NCBI RefSeq assembly: GCF_013466425.1
Contig: NZ_CP059165.1
Location: 3,968,001 to 4,032,000, forward strand
Direction of reading: 5' to 3'
DNA from: Mycobacterium vicinigordonae
Lineage (GTDB): Bacteria > Actinomycetota > Actinomycetes > Mycobacteriales > Mycobacteriaceae
Length of the DNA stretch: 64,000 nucleotides
Shown one piece after another: positions 1 through 8,587 of the stretch. The position numbers and the translations under genes are program-made. Position 1 is the stretch's first letter; the number at the start of each line of letters is the position of its first letter. Under the pieces are notes generated by a model. That model searched no databases and was not told where the DNA came from. It was given only the letters and a program-made list of their open reading frames with translations.

Positions 1-1
1 C

Positions 2-301
2 TTCGTGCTCCTAATCGGTATCGTGATCGTCGCGCTGCACCCCTATTGGCGGGGAGCGCCGGCAGCCACCGTGTCCGTACTGGGCTGGATGCTCGCAATG
101 CGCGGACTGCTGCTAGTAGCCTTCCCCGGCGCATTCATGTCCGCCGCCAACGCCACCGTCGGAATAGGTGCGCTGTGGACCGGCGCCAGCATCCTGGTGG
201 CGGCGGTCGGGGCGTATCTGAGCTACGTCGGCTGGCGACCGGCGCGGGCTCGGGTGAAGACTGCGCAGACAACGAGCCGCGATCTTTCTAGCGCCGCGTA
301 G
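2..301 (+). CDS. Small integral membrane protein, 5'-truncated by window edge
   Basis: The reading frame is already open at the first bases, so the N-terminus is probably outside the window; an internal GTG at position 5 could otherwise serve as start. The visible 98 residues form about three hydrophobic segments (roughly residues 1-10, 20-45 and 50-78) followed by a short basic, Thr/Ser-rich tail, which suggests a small multi-pass membrane protein. I see no catalytic motif and cannot name a family. It converges on the hydrogenase maturation protease gene, overlapping its 3' end by 14 bp. Confidence 0.55.
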   Translation, partial: FVLLIGIVIVALHPYWRGAPAATVSVLGWMLAMRGLLLVAFPGAFMSAANATVGIGALWTGASILVAAVGAYLSYVGWRPARARVKTAQTTSRDLSSAA

Positions 302-758
302 TCGATGATCGTCGATTAATTTCGCGCACAGCCAGATTGACCGCACGCGGCACCGCACACGCCACCTTCGGAGTCAGCTCCGTGCCGTGCCCGGTGTCGG
401 CTACCTCGACCATGACGACCACGACCGAGTCGGGCACCCGGTCCAGCGTGACGCCAAGCGCGTGCGTGCGGGCGAGATCGACGGTGTGCGAACTCAATCC
501 CCCGTCGCTGGCCAGGTCAGTCAACGCACAGCAGCGCACGCGACCCGGAACCGGCTCCGCCACCACGGCGCCGTCGACCAGCACAGCCAGGCGGGCACCG
601 GCCCACACCTGAAGCAGGCTCATCGGATCGGCAATGTCAGTGAACACCCGAACATCGGGCAACGCCATTTTCTCGATCGCCTCGGCGGCCAGGATCCCGA
701 CGGCGTCGTCGCGTCGGAAGCGATTACCCAGGCCAACGACGATGGTGCGCGCGGTCAC
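288..758 (-). CDS. [NiFe] hydrogenase maturation protease
   Basis: Endopeptidase of the HycI/HoxW family, which removes the C-terminal tail of the hydrogenase large subunit after nickel insertion. About 156 residues, normal for the family. The N-terminus carries GLGNRFRRDDAVG, matching the family GxGN-x4-DD signature whose acidic residue probes the bound nickel. The start is the GTG at 758 because it overlaps the stop of the large-subunit gene as GTGA, implying translational coupling; a longer upstream frame would run inside hyhL. It is the last gene of the minus-strand hydrogenase operon, right after its presumed substrate HyhL. Confidence 0.9.
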   Translation of the reverse strand: MTARTIVVGLGNRFRRDDAVGILAAEAIEKMALPDVRVFTDIADPMSLLQVWAGARLAVLVDGAVVAEPVPGRVRCCALTDLASDGGLSSHTVDLARTHALGVTLDRVPDSVVVVMVEVADTGHGTELTPKVACAVPRAVNLAVREINRRSSTTRR

Positions 759-2041
759 CGGCGGCGCACCGTCAGGGTCAAGAAGTGGGTGGCGCACGAG
801 ATGCACGGGTCGTAGCTGCGAATCACCCTCTCGCACAATAGGGTCAGCGCCGCGTCATCGATGTCTAGATTGGCCGACACGACGCGGGCCAGGTCGGCTT
901 CGATCGCGCCCTGGTTCTGCGAGGTGGGCGGCACGATGGTCGCCGCAGAGATCAGCCCGTCATCACCAATCCGGTAGCGGTGATACAGCAGGCCGCGGGG
1001 CGCCTCACTGACACCGTGCCCCACCCCGGCGCGGGCCACCACGTCGACGAACGGGCGTGCCGGGCGCTGGTATTCCTTGATGATGCGCAACGCTTCCTCG
1101 ATCGCGTATACCACTTCTACGGAGCGAATAACGATGCTGTGGAATGGGTTTCGGCACTGGCCTGTTAGTCCGGCGCGAACTGCGGCCTGAGCGGCGATCG
1201 GCGACAGCACCGCCGAGTTCAGCGAATAGCGAGCCAGCGGCCCGGTGAGGTGGCGGCCACCGTCCAGTGTCGCCTGCAGCGCCGAAGAGTGCGGCACTTG
1301 CTTTTCCCTTACCCGCTCGGTGAATTCAGCCACCGGGAAGGGCCTGCCGGCGCTGCGCACGATGGTGCCGTTCTCGATCGGGTAGCGTCCGGGCGTGCTG
1401 AGCGCCAAGAACTCGTGGTCGATCTCGAGTTCGGGGAACTCGAAGCCCGACACCCACTCGACCGTTGCCAGCGCTTCGTCGAGGGCGCGGCGCAGCCGTT
1501 CGGCGATCGGCGCGAGTTCGGCTTTGGTTGGCACCGAATAGAAGCCGCCGACACGCACGTTGATCGGGTGTATCGCGCGCCCGCCGACGAATTCCATCAG
1601 CTCGTTGCCGGCCTTCTTCAGCGACAGGCCACGCTCAACCGCGGCCGCGTGCTGGCGGGACATGGCGACGATGTCGGGGCAACCGAGGAAATCCGGCGCG
1701 TGCAGCAGGTAGATGTGCAACACGTGGCTGTGCATCCACTCGCCGCAGTACAACAACCGCCGCAGCGCAACCAGCTCGTCGTCCAGCGTCACCGCGCAGG
1801 CGTCTTCGATGGCGTTGCATGCGCTGAATTGATAAGCCACCGGGCAAATTCCACAGATCCGTGCGGTCAGGTCGGGTGGTTCGGTGTAGGCGCGGCCGCG
1901 CAGGAATGCTTCGAAGAACCGCGGCGGTTCGTAGATGTTGAGCTCGACCCTTTCCAGCGCGCCGTCTTTCACCGTGACGTGCAGTGCCCCTTCGCCTTCC
2001 ACCCGGGCCAGGGTGCCGACATTAAGGGTTCGGGTGCTCAC
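755..2041 (-). CDS. hyhL: [NiFe] hydrogenase large (alpha) subunit, group 3b type
   Basis: Catalytic subunit that binds the NiFe(CN)2CO centre and interconverts H2 with protons and electrons in the cytoplasm. About 428 residues. The N-terminal nickel-ligand motif is [10 protein letters not shown] and the C-terminal one is [10 protein letters not shown], both in the form seen in group 3b (sulfhydrogenase/NADP-linked) enzymes. Nine residues follow the terminal His, a typical tail for cleavage by the maturation protease encoded next. The GTG start at 2041 overlaps the hyhS stop as GTGA and yields the expected [13 protein letters not shown] beginning; a long upstream extension is a frame artefact inside hyhS. 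Confidence 0.95.
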   Translation of the reverse strand: MSTRTLNVGTLARVEGEGALHVTVKDGALERVELNIYEPPRFFEAFLRGRAYTEPPDLTARICGICPVAYQFSACNAIEDACAVTLDDELVALRRLLYCGEWMHSHVLHIYLLHAPDFLGCPDIVAMSRQHAAAVERGLSLKKAGNELMEFVGGRAIHPINVRVGGFYSVPTKAELAPIAERLRRALDEALATVEWVSGFEFPELEIDHEFLALSTPGRYPIENGTIVRSAGRPFPVAEFTERVREKQVPHSSALQATLDGGRHLTGPLARYSLNSAVLSPIAAQAAVRAGLTGQCRNPFHSIVIRSVEVVYAIEEALRIIKEYQRPARPFVDVVARAGVGHGVSEAPRGLLYHRYRIGDDGLISAATIVPPTSQNQGAIEADLARVVSANLDIDDAALTLLCERVIRSYDPCISCATHFLTLTVRRR

Positions 2042-2796
2042 CGCGGTTGCCGTTCGGCGGCAAAACTGGTCACGTTGAAGGTCGAGAACACCCGATCCAC
2101 GTCGCCGTCGGACATCCCGTCGCGGCGCAACAACGGAATCAGTGTCGCGGTCTGCGGCGCCGCAGACGGCCCGAAACAGCCGAAGCAACCGCGATGATGC
2201 TTCGGGCACAGCGCACCGCAGCCAGCGTGGGTGACCGGGCCCAGGCACGGCGTGCCGTCGGCGACGACCAGGCAGGTGACGCCACGCATCTTGCATTCGG
2301 TGCACACCGTCTTGGCGGGCAGTCGGGGTTTGCGGCCGATCAACAGCGCGGACAGGGTGTCGAGTAATTGTCCGCGGTCGATCGGGCAGCCGTGCAGCTG
2401 ATAGTCGACCTCGACGTGGGCCGAGGCGGGAGTCGACGTCGCCAAGGTCTGGATGTAGTCGGGTCGGGCGTAGACCACCGAAGTGAATTCAGCGACGTCA
2501 GCGAAGTTGCGCAGCGCTTGAACTCCCCCGGCAGTCGCGCATGCGCCGATCGCGACCAGCACCCGCGACTGCGCGCGGATGTCGCGGATCCGCTGCTCGT
2601 CGTGCGGTGTGGTGACGGAGCCTTCGACCAGCGACACGTCGTACGGCCCGTCCACCGTCGCGCTGGACGCCTCGGCGAAGTTGGCGATAGTAACTTGGCC
2701 GGCCAGGGTGAGCAATTCGTCTTCACAATCCAGCAGTGTCAGCTGGCAACCGTCGCAGGACGCGAACTTCCATACTGCCAGTTTGGGTGGGCTCAT
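2038..2796 (-). CDS. hyhS: [NiFe] hydrogenase small (delta) subunit
   Basis: Iron-sulfur electron-transfer subunit that pairs with HyhL. 252 residues without a Tat signal peptide, as expected for a soluble cytoplasmic group 3 enzyme. The proximal cluster motif CDGC lies near residues 14-17, followed by [14 protein letters not shown] and a C-terminal Cys-rich stretch ([24 protein letters not shown]) for further [4Fe-4S] centres. The ATG follows the hyhG TAG stop with no spacing and the 3' end overlaps hyhL. Gene order beta-gamma-small-large matches the archaeal and M. smegmatis group 3b operons. Confidence 0.95.
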   Translation of the reverse strand: MSPPKLAVWKFASCDGCQLTLLDCEDELLTLAGQVTIANFAEASSATVDGPYDVSLVEGSVTTPHDEQRIRDIRAQSRVLVAIGACATAGGVQALRNFADVAEFTSVVYARPDYIQTLATSTPASAHVEVDYQLHGCPIDRGQLLDTLSALLIGRKPRLPAKTVCTECKMRGVTCLVVADGTPCLGPVTHAGCGALCPKHHRGCFGCFGPSAAPQTATLIPLLRRDGMSDGDVDRVFSTFNVTSFAAERQPR

Positions 2797-3654
2797 CTAC
2801 AGCTCCTTCACCCGCAGCAACGGGCCGGCGACGTCGTAGGTCACGACGGGCCCATCGCGGCATAGCAGTAGCGGACCCAGCTGACAGTGCCCGCACAAGC
2901 CGATGCCGCACTGCATGTTTCGTTCTAGCGATACTCGAATATCCCGAGCGGCAATGCCTTTGGCGATCAGTTCCTCGGCGCCGAAGTGCAGCATGGCCTC
3001 GGGGCCGCAAAGCAGCGCTGTGGTGCGGTCGGGCTGCAGGGTGAGCCGGCGCAGTGGGGCGGTGACTAGGCCGACTTCCCCCGTCCAGCCCTGCGTCGCG
3101 GCGTCAACGATCAGGTGCAGGTCGATCTGCGGGTCGTTGGCCCATTTCTTGAGCTGGGCCGCAAACACGAAGTCGGACTTAGAGCGTGCGCCCACCACTA
3201 GCGTCAGCGTGCCGTAGCGCGCTCGCTGCGCCACCGCTTGCAGGATCGCCGGACGCAATGGGCACAAACCCACGCCACCAGCGACCATGACCAGATCTCG
3301 CCCGAGGGCTTCGGACAGGCCCCAGGTTGTCCCGAACGGCCCGCGGACGCCGATCACACTGCCCGGCTGGGAGTCGTGCAGTGCCCGGCTCACCGCGCCG
3401 ACCGAGCGCACGGTGTGCGTGATGGAGCCGTCCGTCACCGTCGGGTCACCGGACACCGAGATCGCCACCTCGCCGACACCGAAGGCGTAGAGCATCATGA
3501 ACTCACCCGGCTCGGGCGCCCGCAGTGCCTCGCCGAGCGGCTCAAGGCACAGCGTCGCCGAATCCGGGCTCTCCACAATGCGACTGCGCACCCGGTAGGG
3601 AACGGGCGCCATCGGCGAGTGCCGCTCAGGCTGGACGCGGGCAAGTTCAGTCAT
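2797..3654 (-). CDS. hyhG: Hydrogenase gamma subunit, FAD/NAD(P)-binding reductase
   Basis: Ferredoxin-NAD(P)+ reductase-like subunit that passes electrons between the iron-sulfur chain and NAD(P)H. 285 residues: an N-terminal FAD-binding barrel (about 15-110), a nucleotide-binding half beginning with the Gly-rich MVAGGVGLCPLRPA (about 122-135), the CGPE motif near 220, and a C-terminal [2Fe-2S] site MQCGIGLCGHC plus a later Cys. This layout is that of the HydG/SudB/dihydroorotate-dehydrogenase-electron-transfer family. It overlaps hyhB by 8 bp. Whether NADH or NADPH is used cannot be told from sequence. Confidence 0.92.
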   Translation of the reverse strand: MTELARVQPERHSPMAPVPYRVRSRIVESPDSATLCLEPLGEALRAPEPGEFMMLYAFGVGEVAISVSGDPTVTDGSITHTVRSVGAVSRALHDSQPGSVIGVRGPFGTTWGLSEALGRDLVMVAGGVGLCPLRPAILQAVAQRARYGTLTLVVGARSKSDFVFAAQLKKWANDPQIDLHLIVDAATQGWTGEVGLVTAPLRRLTLQPDRTTALLCGPEAMLHFGAEELIAKGIAARDIRVSLERNMQCGIGLCGHCQLGPLLLCRDGPVVTYDVAGPLLRVKEL

Positions 3655-4786
3655 CGTCGGTCGCCTCTGGCGATCCGGCCATCTTGTTGATCTCCTCGGT
3701 GATGTCGATTCCGGTGGGACACCAGGCGATGCAACGTCCGCAGCCCACGCAGCCTGACATGCCGAACTGGTCGTGCCAGGTGCCCAACTTGTGAGTGATC
3801 CAGTGCCGGTATCGGGATGCCCCGGACTGTCGGACGCTACCGCCGCCGTGTACGTAGGTGAAGTCGAACTCGAAGCAGGACGCCCAGTTTCGCCATCGTT
3901 CGGCGTGGTCGCCGGTCAGATCGCTGACATCCTCGGTGCTGGTACAAAAGCAGGTTGGGCACACCATGGTGCAGTTGCCACAAGTCAAACAACGCTCTGC
4001 CACATCATCCCACTGCGGCGACTCGCGTGCGTCGATCAGCAGGTTGCGCAGGTTCGTCTCGGGCATCCGGCGACCCATGCGATGCGCAGCGGCTTCGACT
4101 TCACTTCGAGCACTATCGATTTCGTCTTCCGACGGTGCCCGGTGCGGCAGTTCGGCCAACACTTCGGCACCGTCGGGAGAGCCCACGTCTACCAGGTAGC
4201 TGGGTTCGCCGTCGTCGTCGAGGAGTTCAGTGAGTGCGAGGTCGTAGCCGGCCCCGACAGCGGGTCCGGTACCCATCGACGCGCAGAAGCACAGCCCGCC
4301 GGGTTCGGTGCAGTTCACCGCCACCACGAAGAGGTTGCGGCGGCGGCCGACGTAGGAGCTGTCGGGATAGTCGGCGTTACCGAGCACGCGATCCAGCGTC
4401 GCGATGGCGGCCAGATCGCACCCGTGCACGCCGACCAGCGCATATCGGGGTGGTTCCGGCTCAGATTGGACTGTTCCATCACGGCTTCCGGCCCACAACC
4501 GTAACCGCGCCGGGTGCAGGAACTGCTTCCACGACTGTGCCCCGGCTGAATGCCCGAACACCGCCTTGTCGTCACGGCGCCGGACCCGATAATGTCCAGG
4601 ACCCACGTCCACGCCCCAGCCGCGTGGAAGATCGGCCGCGGAGTCGAGTTCGGAAAGCACAATCGCGTTGTCGCGCAACGTCGGGCCCACCACGCGGTAG
4701 CCGCGTTCGATCAGCGACTCGACGAGTTTGTGCAGTCCGGCCACGTCCAGCAACACGCACGTTTCGGACCGCCCGGTCATCGACAT
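3647..4786 (-). CDS. hyhB: Hydrogenase beta subunit, 4Fe-4S dicluster protein
   Basis: Electron-relay subunit of group 3b hydrogenases (sulfhydrogenase beta family). 379 residues, with an N-terminal domain of the HydB type and two ferredoxin motifs near the C-terminus: CLTCGNCTMVCP (followed by CFC) and CVGCGRCIAWCP. It is the first hydrogenase gene of the operon, only 37 bp downstream of the Acg-like nitroreductase gene, so it is probably co-transcribed with it. Starts at 4786 and at 4780 (the second Met) are both possible. Confidence 0.93.
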   Translation of the reverse strand: MSMTGRSETCVLLDVAGLHKLVESLIERGYRVVGPTLRDNAIVLSELDSAADLPRGWGVDVGPGHYRVRRRDDKAVFGHSAGAQSWKQFLHPARLRLWAGSRDGTVQSEPEPPRYALVGVHGCDLAAIATLDRVLGNADYPDSSYVGRRRNLFVVAVNCTEPGGLCFCASMGTGPAVGAGYDLALTELLDDDGEPSYLVDVGSPDGAEVLAELPHRAPSEDEIDSARSEVEAAAHRMGRRMPETNLRNLLIDARESPQWDDVAERCLTCGNCTMVCPTCFCTSTEDVSDLTGDHAERWRNWASCFEFDFTYVHGGGSVRQSGASRYRHWITHKLGTWHDQFGMSGCVGCGRCIAWCPTGIDITEEINKMAGSPEATDDD

Positions 4787-4823
4787 ATCATTGTCCGATC
4801 AAGGTCATGCTGTAAACGGCCGT

Positions 4824-5825
4824 CTACTGGCCGACCGCCTGTTCGGACTCAGCTATCCATTCGACGAAGTCGTCGAGTTCGCGCCGCGGCGTCGAAGGCA
4901 ACGGATCGGCGTCGATGGGTGCCCAGCCGACACGCAACAGCATCTGCGGATAGCCGTTGGCGCCAAAGACGTCTGCCCGCACCGCTTCTCGCGTCTCGGC
5001 GATCTCCAACGGCTCGGTGATGGGGCAGCTGGCCAGGCCCAGCGCGGTGGCGGTGAGCAGCACGATGCTGGTGGCCTCGCCGGTACGCAGCCAGGCCAGC
5101 TTGTCGTCAGTCATCGTTCCCAGCGCCAGGACCGCCGCATTTTCCACGTCCGGTGTGGCACCCGAGGGCATCCGCAATTGGGGTCGGGAGAACAGCCGGC
5201 CAGGCATCGGCGCGGTGCGGTCCGGCACCGGCGTGCTGTGCGCGGGTATACCGTCGTCTGAGGCGTGCCGACCGCTCCAAGCGGTGAGTTCGGCCAGGTA
5301 GTCCGCGTCGGCTGCGTGGTTCCAGACCGATTCCGCCACAATCTTGTTCAATTTGTCGGTGGCGTCGACCTGACGCAGCGCCACCCCGGCGCGGGCCGCG
5401 CGGGCCGCCATCAGAGCGATGTCACCACCCGCAACCGGCCAAAAGCTGTAGTGCCGCCGATCCGTTCGTCGCCGCGGTATCGCCGCGGCAAGCATGATGT
5501 CGAGCTGGCCGGCCGGATGCGGGGACACCTGGATGGCCGCGAGGTGATTCGGATCGTAGAAATTAGGCAGCCGGTTCACTTTGGCCTGCCATCCCGTCGC
5601 AGCCAAGCCGGTGATGCAGTGGTTGAGTGCCGCACCACAGCTCAGGATCATGTCTCGGCCATCGGGGTCGGTGTGGGGAAGTTGCAGTGTCGGATCGCAG
5701 TACAGGTGCAGGCTCGTCTCTCCCACCCGCCAGCGCCACGGCTGCGTGTTATGTACTGACGGGGCCCGGGAGGCCAGTCGCAGCGCCGTCTCAACAGTGC
5801 CGCGGTCTGGAAAATGTGCGTTCAT
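4824..5825 (-). CDS. Acg-family nitroreductase-like protein
   Basis: About 333 residues with the features of the mycobacterial Acg group (Rv2032/Rv3131/Rv3127-like), a nitroreductase-fold family of uncertain catalytic role typical of the DosR dormancy regulon. The N-terminal APSVHNTQPW motif, RRRTDRR near the middle and the C-terminal TPRRELDD are characteristic. I choose the ATG at 5825 because a GAGG sits 10 nt upstream; the in-frame ATG at 5840 would add five residues. As first gene of the hydrogenase transcript it links that operon to hypoxia-type regulation, consistent with the DosR-like sites about 80-115 bp upstream. FMN binding is not certain for this family. Confidence 0.85.
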   Translation of the reverse strand: MNAHFPDRGTVETALRLASRAPSVHNTQPWRWRVGETSLHLYCDPTLQLPHTDPDGRDMILSCGAALNHCITGLAATGWQAKVNRLPNFYDPNHLAAIQVSPHPAGQLDIMLAAAIPRRRTDRRHYSFWPVAGGDIALMAARAARAGVALRQVDATDKLNKIVAESVWNHAADADYLAELTAWSGRHASDDGIPAHSTPVPDRTAPMPGRLFSRPQLRMPSGATPDVENAAVLALGTMTDDKLAWLRTGEATSIVLLTATALGLASCPITEPLEIAETREAVRADVFGANGYPQMLLRVGWAPIDADPLPSTPRRELDDFVEWIAESEQAVGQ

Positions 5826-5905
5826 CGCTAGCGACCTCATTCGTGCCTTTGTCTAGCTCACATGTAGCTCACCTCCAAGATGGCGTTGCGCCGGCCGTGA
5901 CACGA

Positions 5906-5941
5906 GGGCACGGTGTCCCATTCAGTGAGGACTTTGTGCCA
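5906..5941 (-). promoter_or_regulatory. Candidate tandem DosR-type boxes upstream of nitroreductase-hydrogenase operon
   Basis: Two imperfect palindromes resemble the DosR 14-bp core GGGACTTTNGTCCC. Read on the minus strand, 5906-5919 is GGGACACCGTGCCC. Read on the plus strand, 5928-5941 is AGGACTTTGTGCCA. Each matches 8-9 of the 13 fixed positions. Their centres are 22 bp apart, about two helical turns on one face of DNA, as in tandem DosR promoters. They lie in the 133-bp gap upstream of the Acg-like gene. The matches are partial, so this is a prediction. Confidence 0.4.
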
Positions 5942-5958
5942 TTGCTCGCAGCCGACGA

Positions 5959-7116
5959 TCATCCCGCTGGTTCGGGGCCTAGACGTCTGGCAGCCAGGGA
6001 ACCCGCGATGGAGGTGGCAACGATGGTGAGCAGGGCGCCGAACATCAATGCCGACGGCTCGCCGGCGCGCAGCAGGTGTTGCTGGGTGCCGATGGTGGCC
6101 GCGGCTACCGGCACACCGAGCTGGGCAGACGTCAGCACAGCCAGCGTCAAAGGCTGACCGAACAGTCGCCCGACGGAGTGCACCAGGATTGCACCGATTC
6201 CCAGGCTTGCCCCGAGCACAATGAGCCCGGGTTTGGCGGCCAGTTCTCGGACCTGCAGCGAGGCACCCAGCCAGATGAAGAAGAGCGGGCTGAAGAAGCC
6301 TTCGGTGATACCGAACAGTTGACGCGCAAGCCGCCGCGGTTCCCCGACCGCGGCGATGGTCAGCCCCAGCGCGAATCCCGCCAGCATGATCGACACCTGC
6401 GTGCGTACCGCCAGCGTCGCCAGCGCGAACAACAGCAGGAGGTTGGTGCGCAGCTCCAGCGCGAAACGCTTTCGACCGGAGTACTTGCGCACCCGCTTGA
6501 GCCAGCCCCGGCGGTCGGCCGCCCGCAAAACAAGGAACAGCACCACCGCGCAGCCGGCGACGGCCAGTGCGCCCAGCGCCGCCACTGGCGCGCGCTTGAT
6601 GTCGATTACCAAGGGCAGCAGCACGATAGACGCGGTATCGGCGATGGCGATCTGCGCGGTGACGGCTAGTACTTGTGGCCCGTGCAATTGCAGCGAATCA
6701 AGCACCGGCAGCACAACCGCGGCCGAGGAAGACGCGATCAGTACCGCATAGACCGCGGCATGGCCGGTGCCGAACACGCCAGCAAGGGCGATTCCCGCGG
6801 CGGCCGCGAGGACACCTACCGCGACAGCCCTTGCCAGTGCACGCGGCAACGCCGTGCGCACCGCGCTGTCCCGCACCGGAACATGGGTGCCCACCACAAA
6901 CATGATCAGTGCGAAGCCGATGTCGGCCAACAGCTTCAGTGTCGGATTCTGCACGTCGATGATGTTGAATCCGGACTTGCCGACCACCAGTCCGGCGGCC
7001 AACTCGCCAATCACCGCGGGAATTCGCAGGCGCGGGACGGACGCCAGCAGCGGGCCGACGAAACCTACGGCGGACAGCAAAGCCAGGGTGTCGAAGTCGA
7101 ACTTCGGCACTGTCAT
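5959..7116 (-). CDS. Cation:proton antiporter (CPA2/KefB-like)
   Basis: 385-residue polytopic membrane protein with about 11-12 hydrophobic segments spread over its length, beginning near residue 8. The early segments (LRIPAVIGELAAGLVVG, then DIGFALIMFVVG) match the Na+/H+ exchanger domain of the CPA2 family. There is no C-terminal TrkA-N domain, so regulation by NAD(H) as in KefB/KefC is not indicated. Likely role: monovalent cation or pH homeostasis at the cytoplasmic membrane. It is separated by a divergent promoter region from the hydrolase at 7216 and is probably a single-gene unit. Confidence 0.85.
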   Translation of the reverse strand: MTVPKFDFDTLALLSAVGFVGPLLASVPRLRIPAVIGELAAGLVVGKSGFNIIDVQNPTLKLLADIGFALIMFVVGTHVPVRDSAVRTALPRALARAVAVGVLAAAAGIALAGVFGTGHAAVYAVLIASSSAAVVLPVLDSLQLHGPQVLAVTAQIAIADTASIVLLPLVIDIKRAPVAALGALAVAGCAVVLFLVLRAADRRGWLKRVRKYSGRKRFALELRTNLLLLFALATLAVRTQVSIMLAGFALGLTIAAVGEPRRLARQLFGITEGFFSPLFFIWLGASLQVRELAAKPGLIVLGASLGIGAILVHSVGRLFGQPLTLAVLTSAQLGVPVAAATIGTQQHLLRAGEPSALMFGALLTIVATSIAGSLAARRLGPEPAG

Positions 7117-7184
7117 CCGGTTCTCCGTTCCACGTCACGTCGACTCTAGGGCGATTAGCCCAATCATCGGAACGTTGCTTTCAT

Positions 7185-7210
7185 CCACCCTGCCCGTCGT
7201 GGCAGGGTGG
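7185..7210 (+). promoter_or_regulatory. Perfect inverted repeat covering the RBS of the C-C hydrolase
   Basis: A 10-bp perfect inverted repeat (left arm 7185-7194, six-base loop, right arm 7201-7210). The right arm contains AGGGTGG, the apparent ribosome binding site for the GTG at 7216. If transcribed, the hairpin would hide the RBS; if used as DNA it is a good two-fold operator between divergent genes. Confidence 0.55.
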
Positions 7211-7215
7211 CGGAC

Positions 7216-8091
7216 GTGTCCAACACCCCTGCACCGACAAACCTGAGCGAGATCAGCACGCCGACCGGCACGCTGCGCTACTACGACACTGGCGAAGGGC
7301 AGGCCACCCTGCTGTTCCTGCACGGTTCGGGTCCCGGCGTCACCGGATGGCGGAATTTCCGCTACGTGCTGCCCGTCTTCGCCGAGCAGTTTCGCTGTTT
7401 AATTCTGGAATTCCCCGGGTTCGGGGTCACCGACGACTTCGGCGGCCACCCGATGCTCACCGCGCAGGGGGTGGTGGCGCCGTTCCTGGATGCGCTGGGC
7501 GTGGACCGGGTGCACATCGTGGGTAACTCCATGGGCGGCGGGGTCGGTATCAACTTCGCGATCCGGTACCCCGATCGCATCGACCGGTTGGTGACGATCG
7601 GCGGCATCGGCACGAACACCTTCAGCCCAGGCCCCAGCGAGGGCATCCGGCTGCTGCAGGAGTTCACCGAAGATCCGACTCGGCAGCGGTTGGTTGATTG
7701 GCTCAAATCGATGGTGTACGACCAATCGCTGGTCACCGAGGAACTCATCGAGGAACGCTGGCAGCTGGCCACCGACCCGGCGACATTGGCCGCCGCGCGC
7801 CGAATGTATGGCAAGGCAGCATATTCGGCGATGATGGCCGCGATGAGCACCGCCGACCGGCCGATGCCATGGGCGGTGATGCACAAGGTGGCCGCGCCGA
7901 CACTGCTGACCTGGGGCCGCGACGACAGGGTGAGCCCGCTCGACATGGCGCTGATCCCGATGCGCACCATTCCCAACGCGGAGCTGCACGTGTTCCCCAA
8001 CTGTGGGCACTGGGCGATGATCGAGGCCAAGGCGGCCTTCGAGAGCACCGTGCTGGCATTCCTGTCGCGGCAAGGGCGCGGGGCGGCCTAG
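7216..8091 (+). CDS. Alpha/beta hydrolase, meta-cleavage-product hydrolase (HsaD/BphD-like)
   Basis: About 291 residues. It shows the LHGSGPG oxyanion-region motif near residues 35-41, the nucleophile elbow GNSMGG with Ser near 105, the acid in GRDDRVSPL and the catalytic His in CGHWAMIE near the C-terminus. The SGPG and NSMGG forms are typical of carbon-carbon bond hydrolases acting on ring-fission products, such as HsaD in steroid degradation. The start is GTG 7216, which has AGGGTGG six bases upstream; the in-frame GTG at 7207 has no usable RBS and lies inside the hairpin. Its context, 3-6 kb from HsaA- and HsaC-like genes, supports a ring-degradation role; the substrate is unknown. Confidence 0.85.
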   Translation: MSNTPAPTNLSEISTPTGTLRYYDTGEGQATLLFLHGSGPGVTGWRNFRYVLPVFAEQFRCLILEFPGFGVTDDFGGHPMLTAQGVVAPFLDALGVDRVHIVGNSMGGGVGINFAIRYPDRIDRLVTIGGIGTNTFSPGPSEGIRLLQEFTEDPTRQRLVDWLKSMVYDQSLVTEELIEERWQLATDPATLAAARRMYGKAAYSAMMAAMSTADRPMPWAVMHKVAAPTLLTWGRDDRVSPLDMALIPMRTIPNAELHVFPNCGHWAMIEAKAAFESTVLAFLSRQGRGAA

Positions 8092-8098
8092 CTCAGAC

Positions 8099-8575
8099 TT
8101 AAACCGAGCCGGCCAGGCCCTTGGTCAGCAGGGCGCGCGCTTCGGGTGTGCCGTCGAGCACCCTGCTGGTGCGGGTGCCGATCTGCCAGCGACCCTCGAT
8201 CCGCTTCAGAACGAAATGATTTGCAGTGCAGCGCCATACATGGTATCCCTCGCCCTCACGAATGAGCACCAACGACTCGCACACGGCGACCGCTGTGTCG
8301 CCGTCGACGGTCACCACGCAGGGACCCAGAAAGTGGCAGCATCCGCTGGCGACCAATCTCTGATGAGGCGCGGAACTAACCATGGCGTGCACGTCCTCGC
8401 GGCTTTCCATGCGCATGACGTCGACGTCGTAGACGCCGTCCTGCGCCCACAGCCGCGCGGTGGCGTCGGAGTCGCCGGCGTCGACGGCCGGGCCGTAGGA
8501 GGCGATCAGTCGGGCGATGTCGCGTTCGTCCTCCAAGCGGCGCAGACGGGCTGCCAGTTGCTCAATATCAGTCAC
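8099..8575 (-). CDS. SnoaL-like NTF2-fold protein
   Basis: 158 residues with an N-terminal coiled region (EQLAARLRRLEDERDIARLIASYGPAVDAGD) and the compact alpha+beta pattern of the SnoaL-like/NTF2 superfamily, which includes ketosteroid isomerase, dehydratases and ring-hydroxylating dioxygenase small subunits. An internal SGCCHFLGPCVVTVDG stretch follows the usual conserved His region. It is the last gene of the minus-strand unit BVMO-SDR-small ORF-SnoaL. A hydratase or isomerase role in the same pathway is plausible but not shown. It converges on the hydrolase gene with a 7-bp gap. Confidence 0.75.
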   Translation of the reverse strand: MTDIEQLAARLRRLEDERDIARLIASYGPAVDAGDSDATARLWAQDGVYDVDVMRMESREDVHAMVSSAPHQRLVASGCCHFLGPCVVTVDGDTAVAVCESLVLIREGEGYHVWRCTANHFVLKRIEGRWQIGTRTSRVLDGTPEARALLTKGLAGSV

Positions 8576-8587
8576 GCTGGTCTCCTA

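Noticed and set aside
7149..7161. GGGC-GATTA-GCCC palindrome resembling a DosR core
   Set aside because: Half-site spacing is one base too short for the DosR motif and the inner bases do not match.
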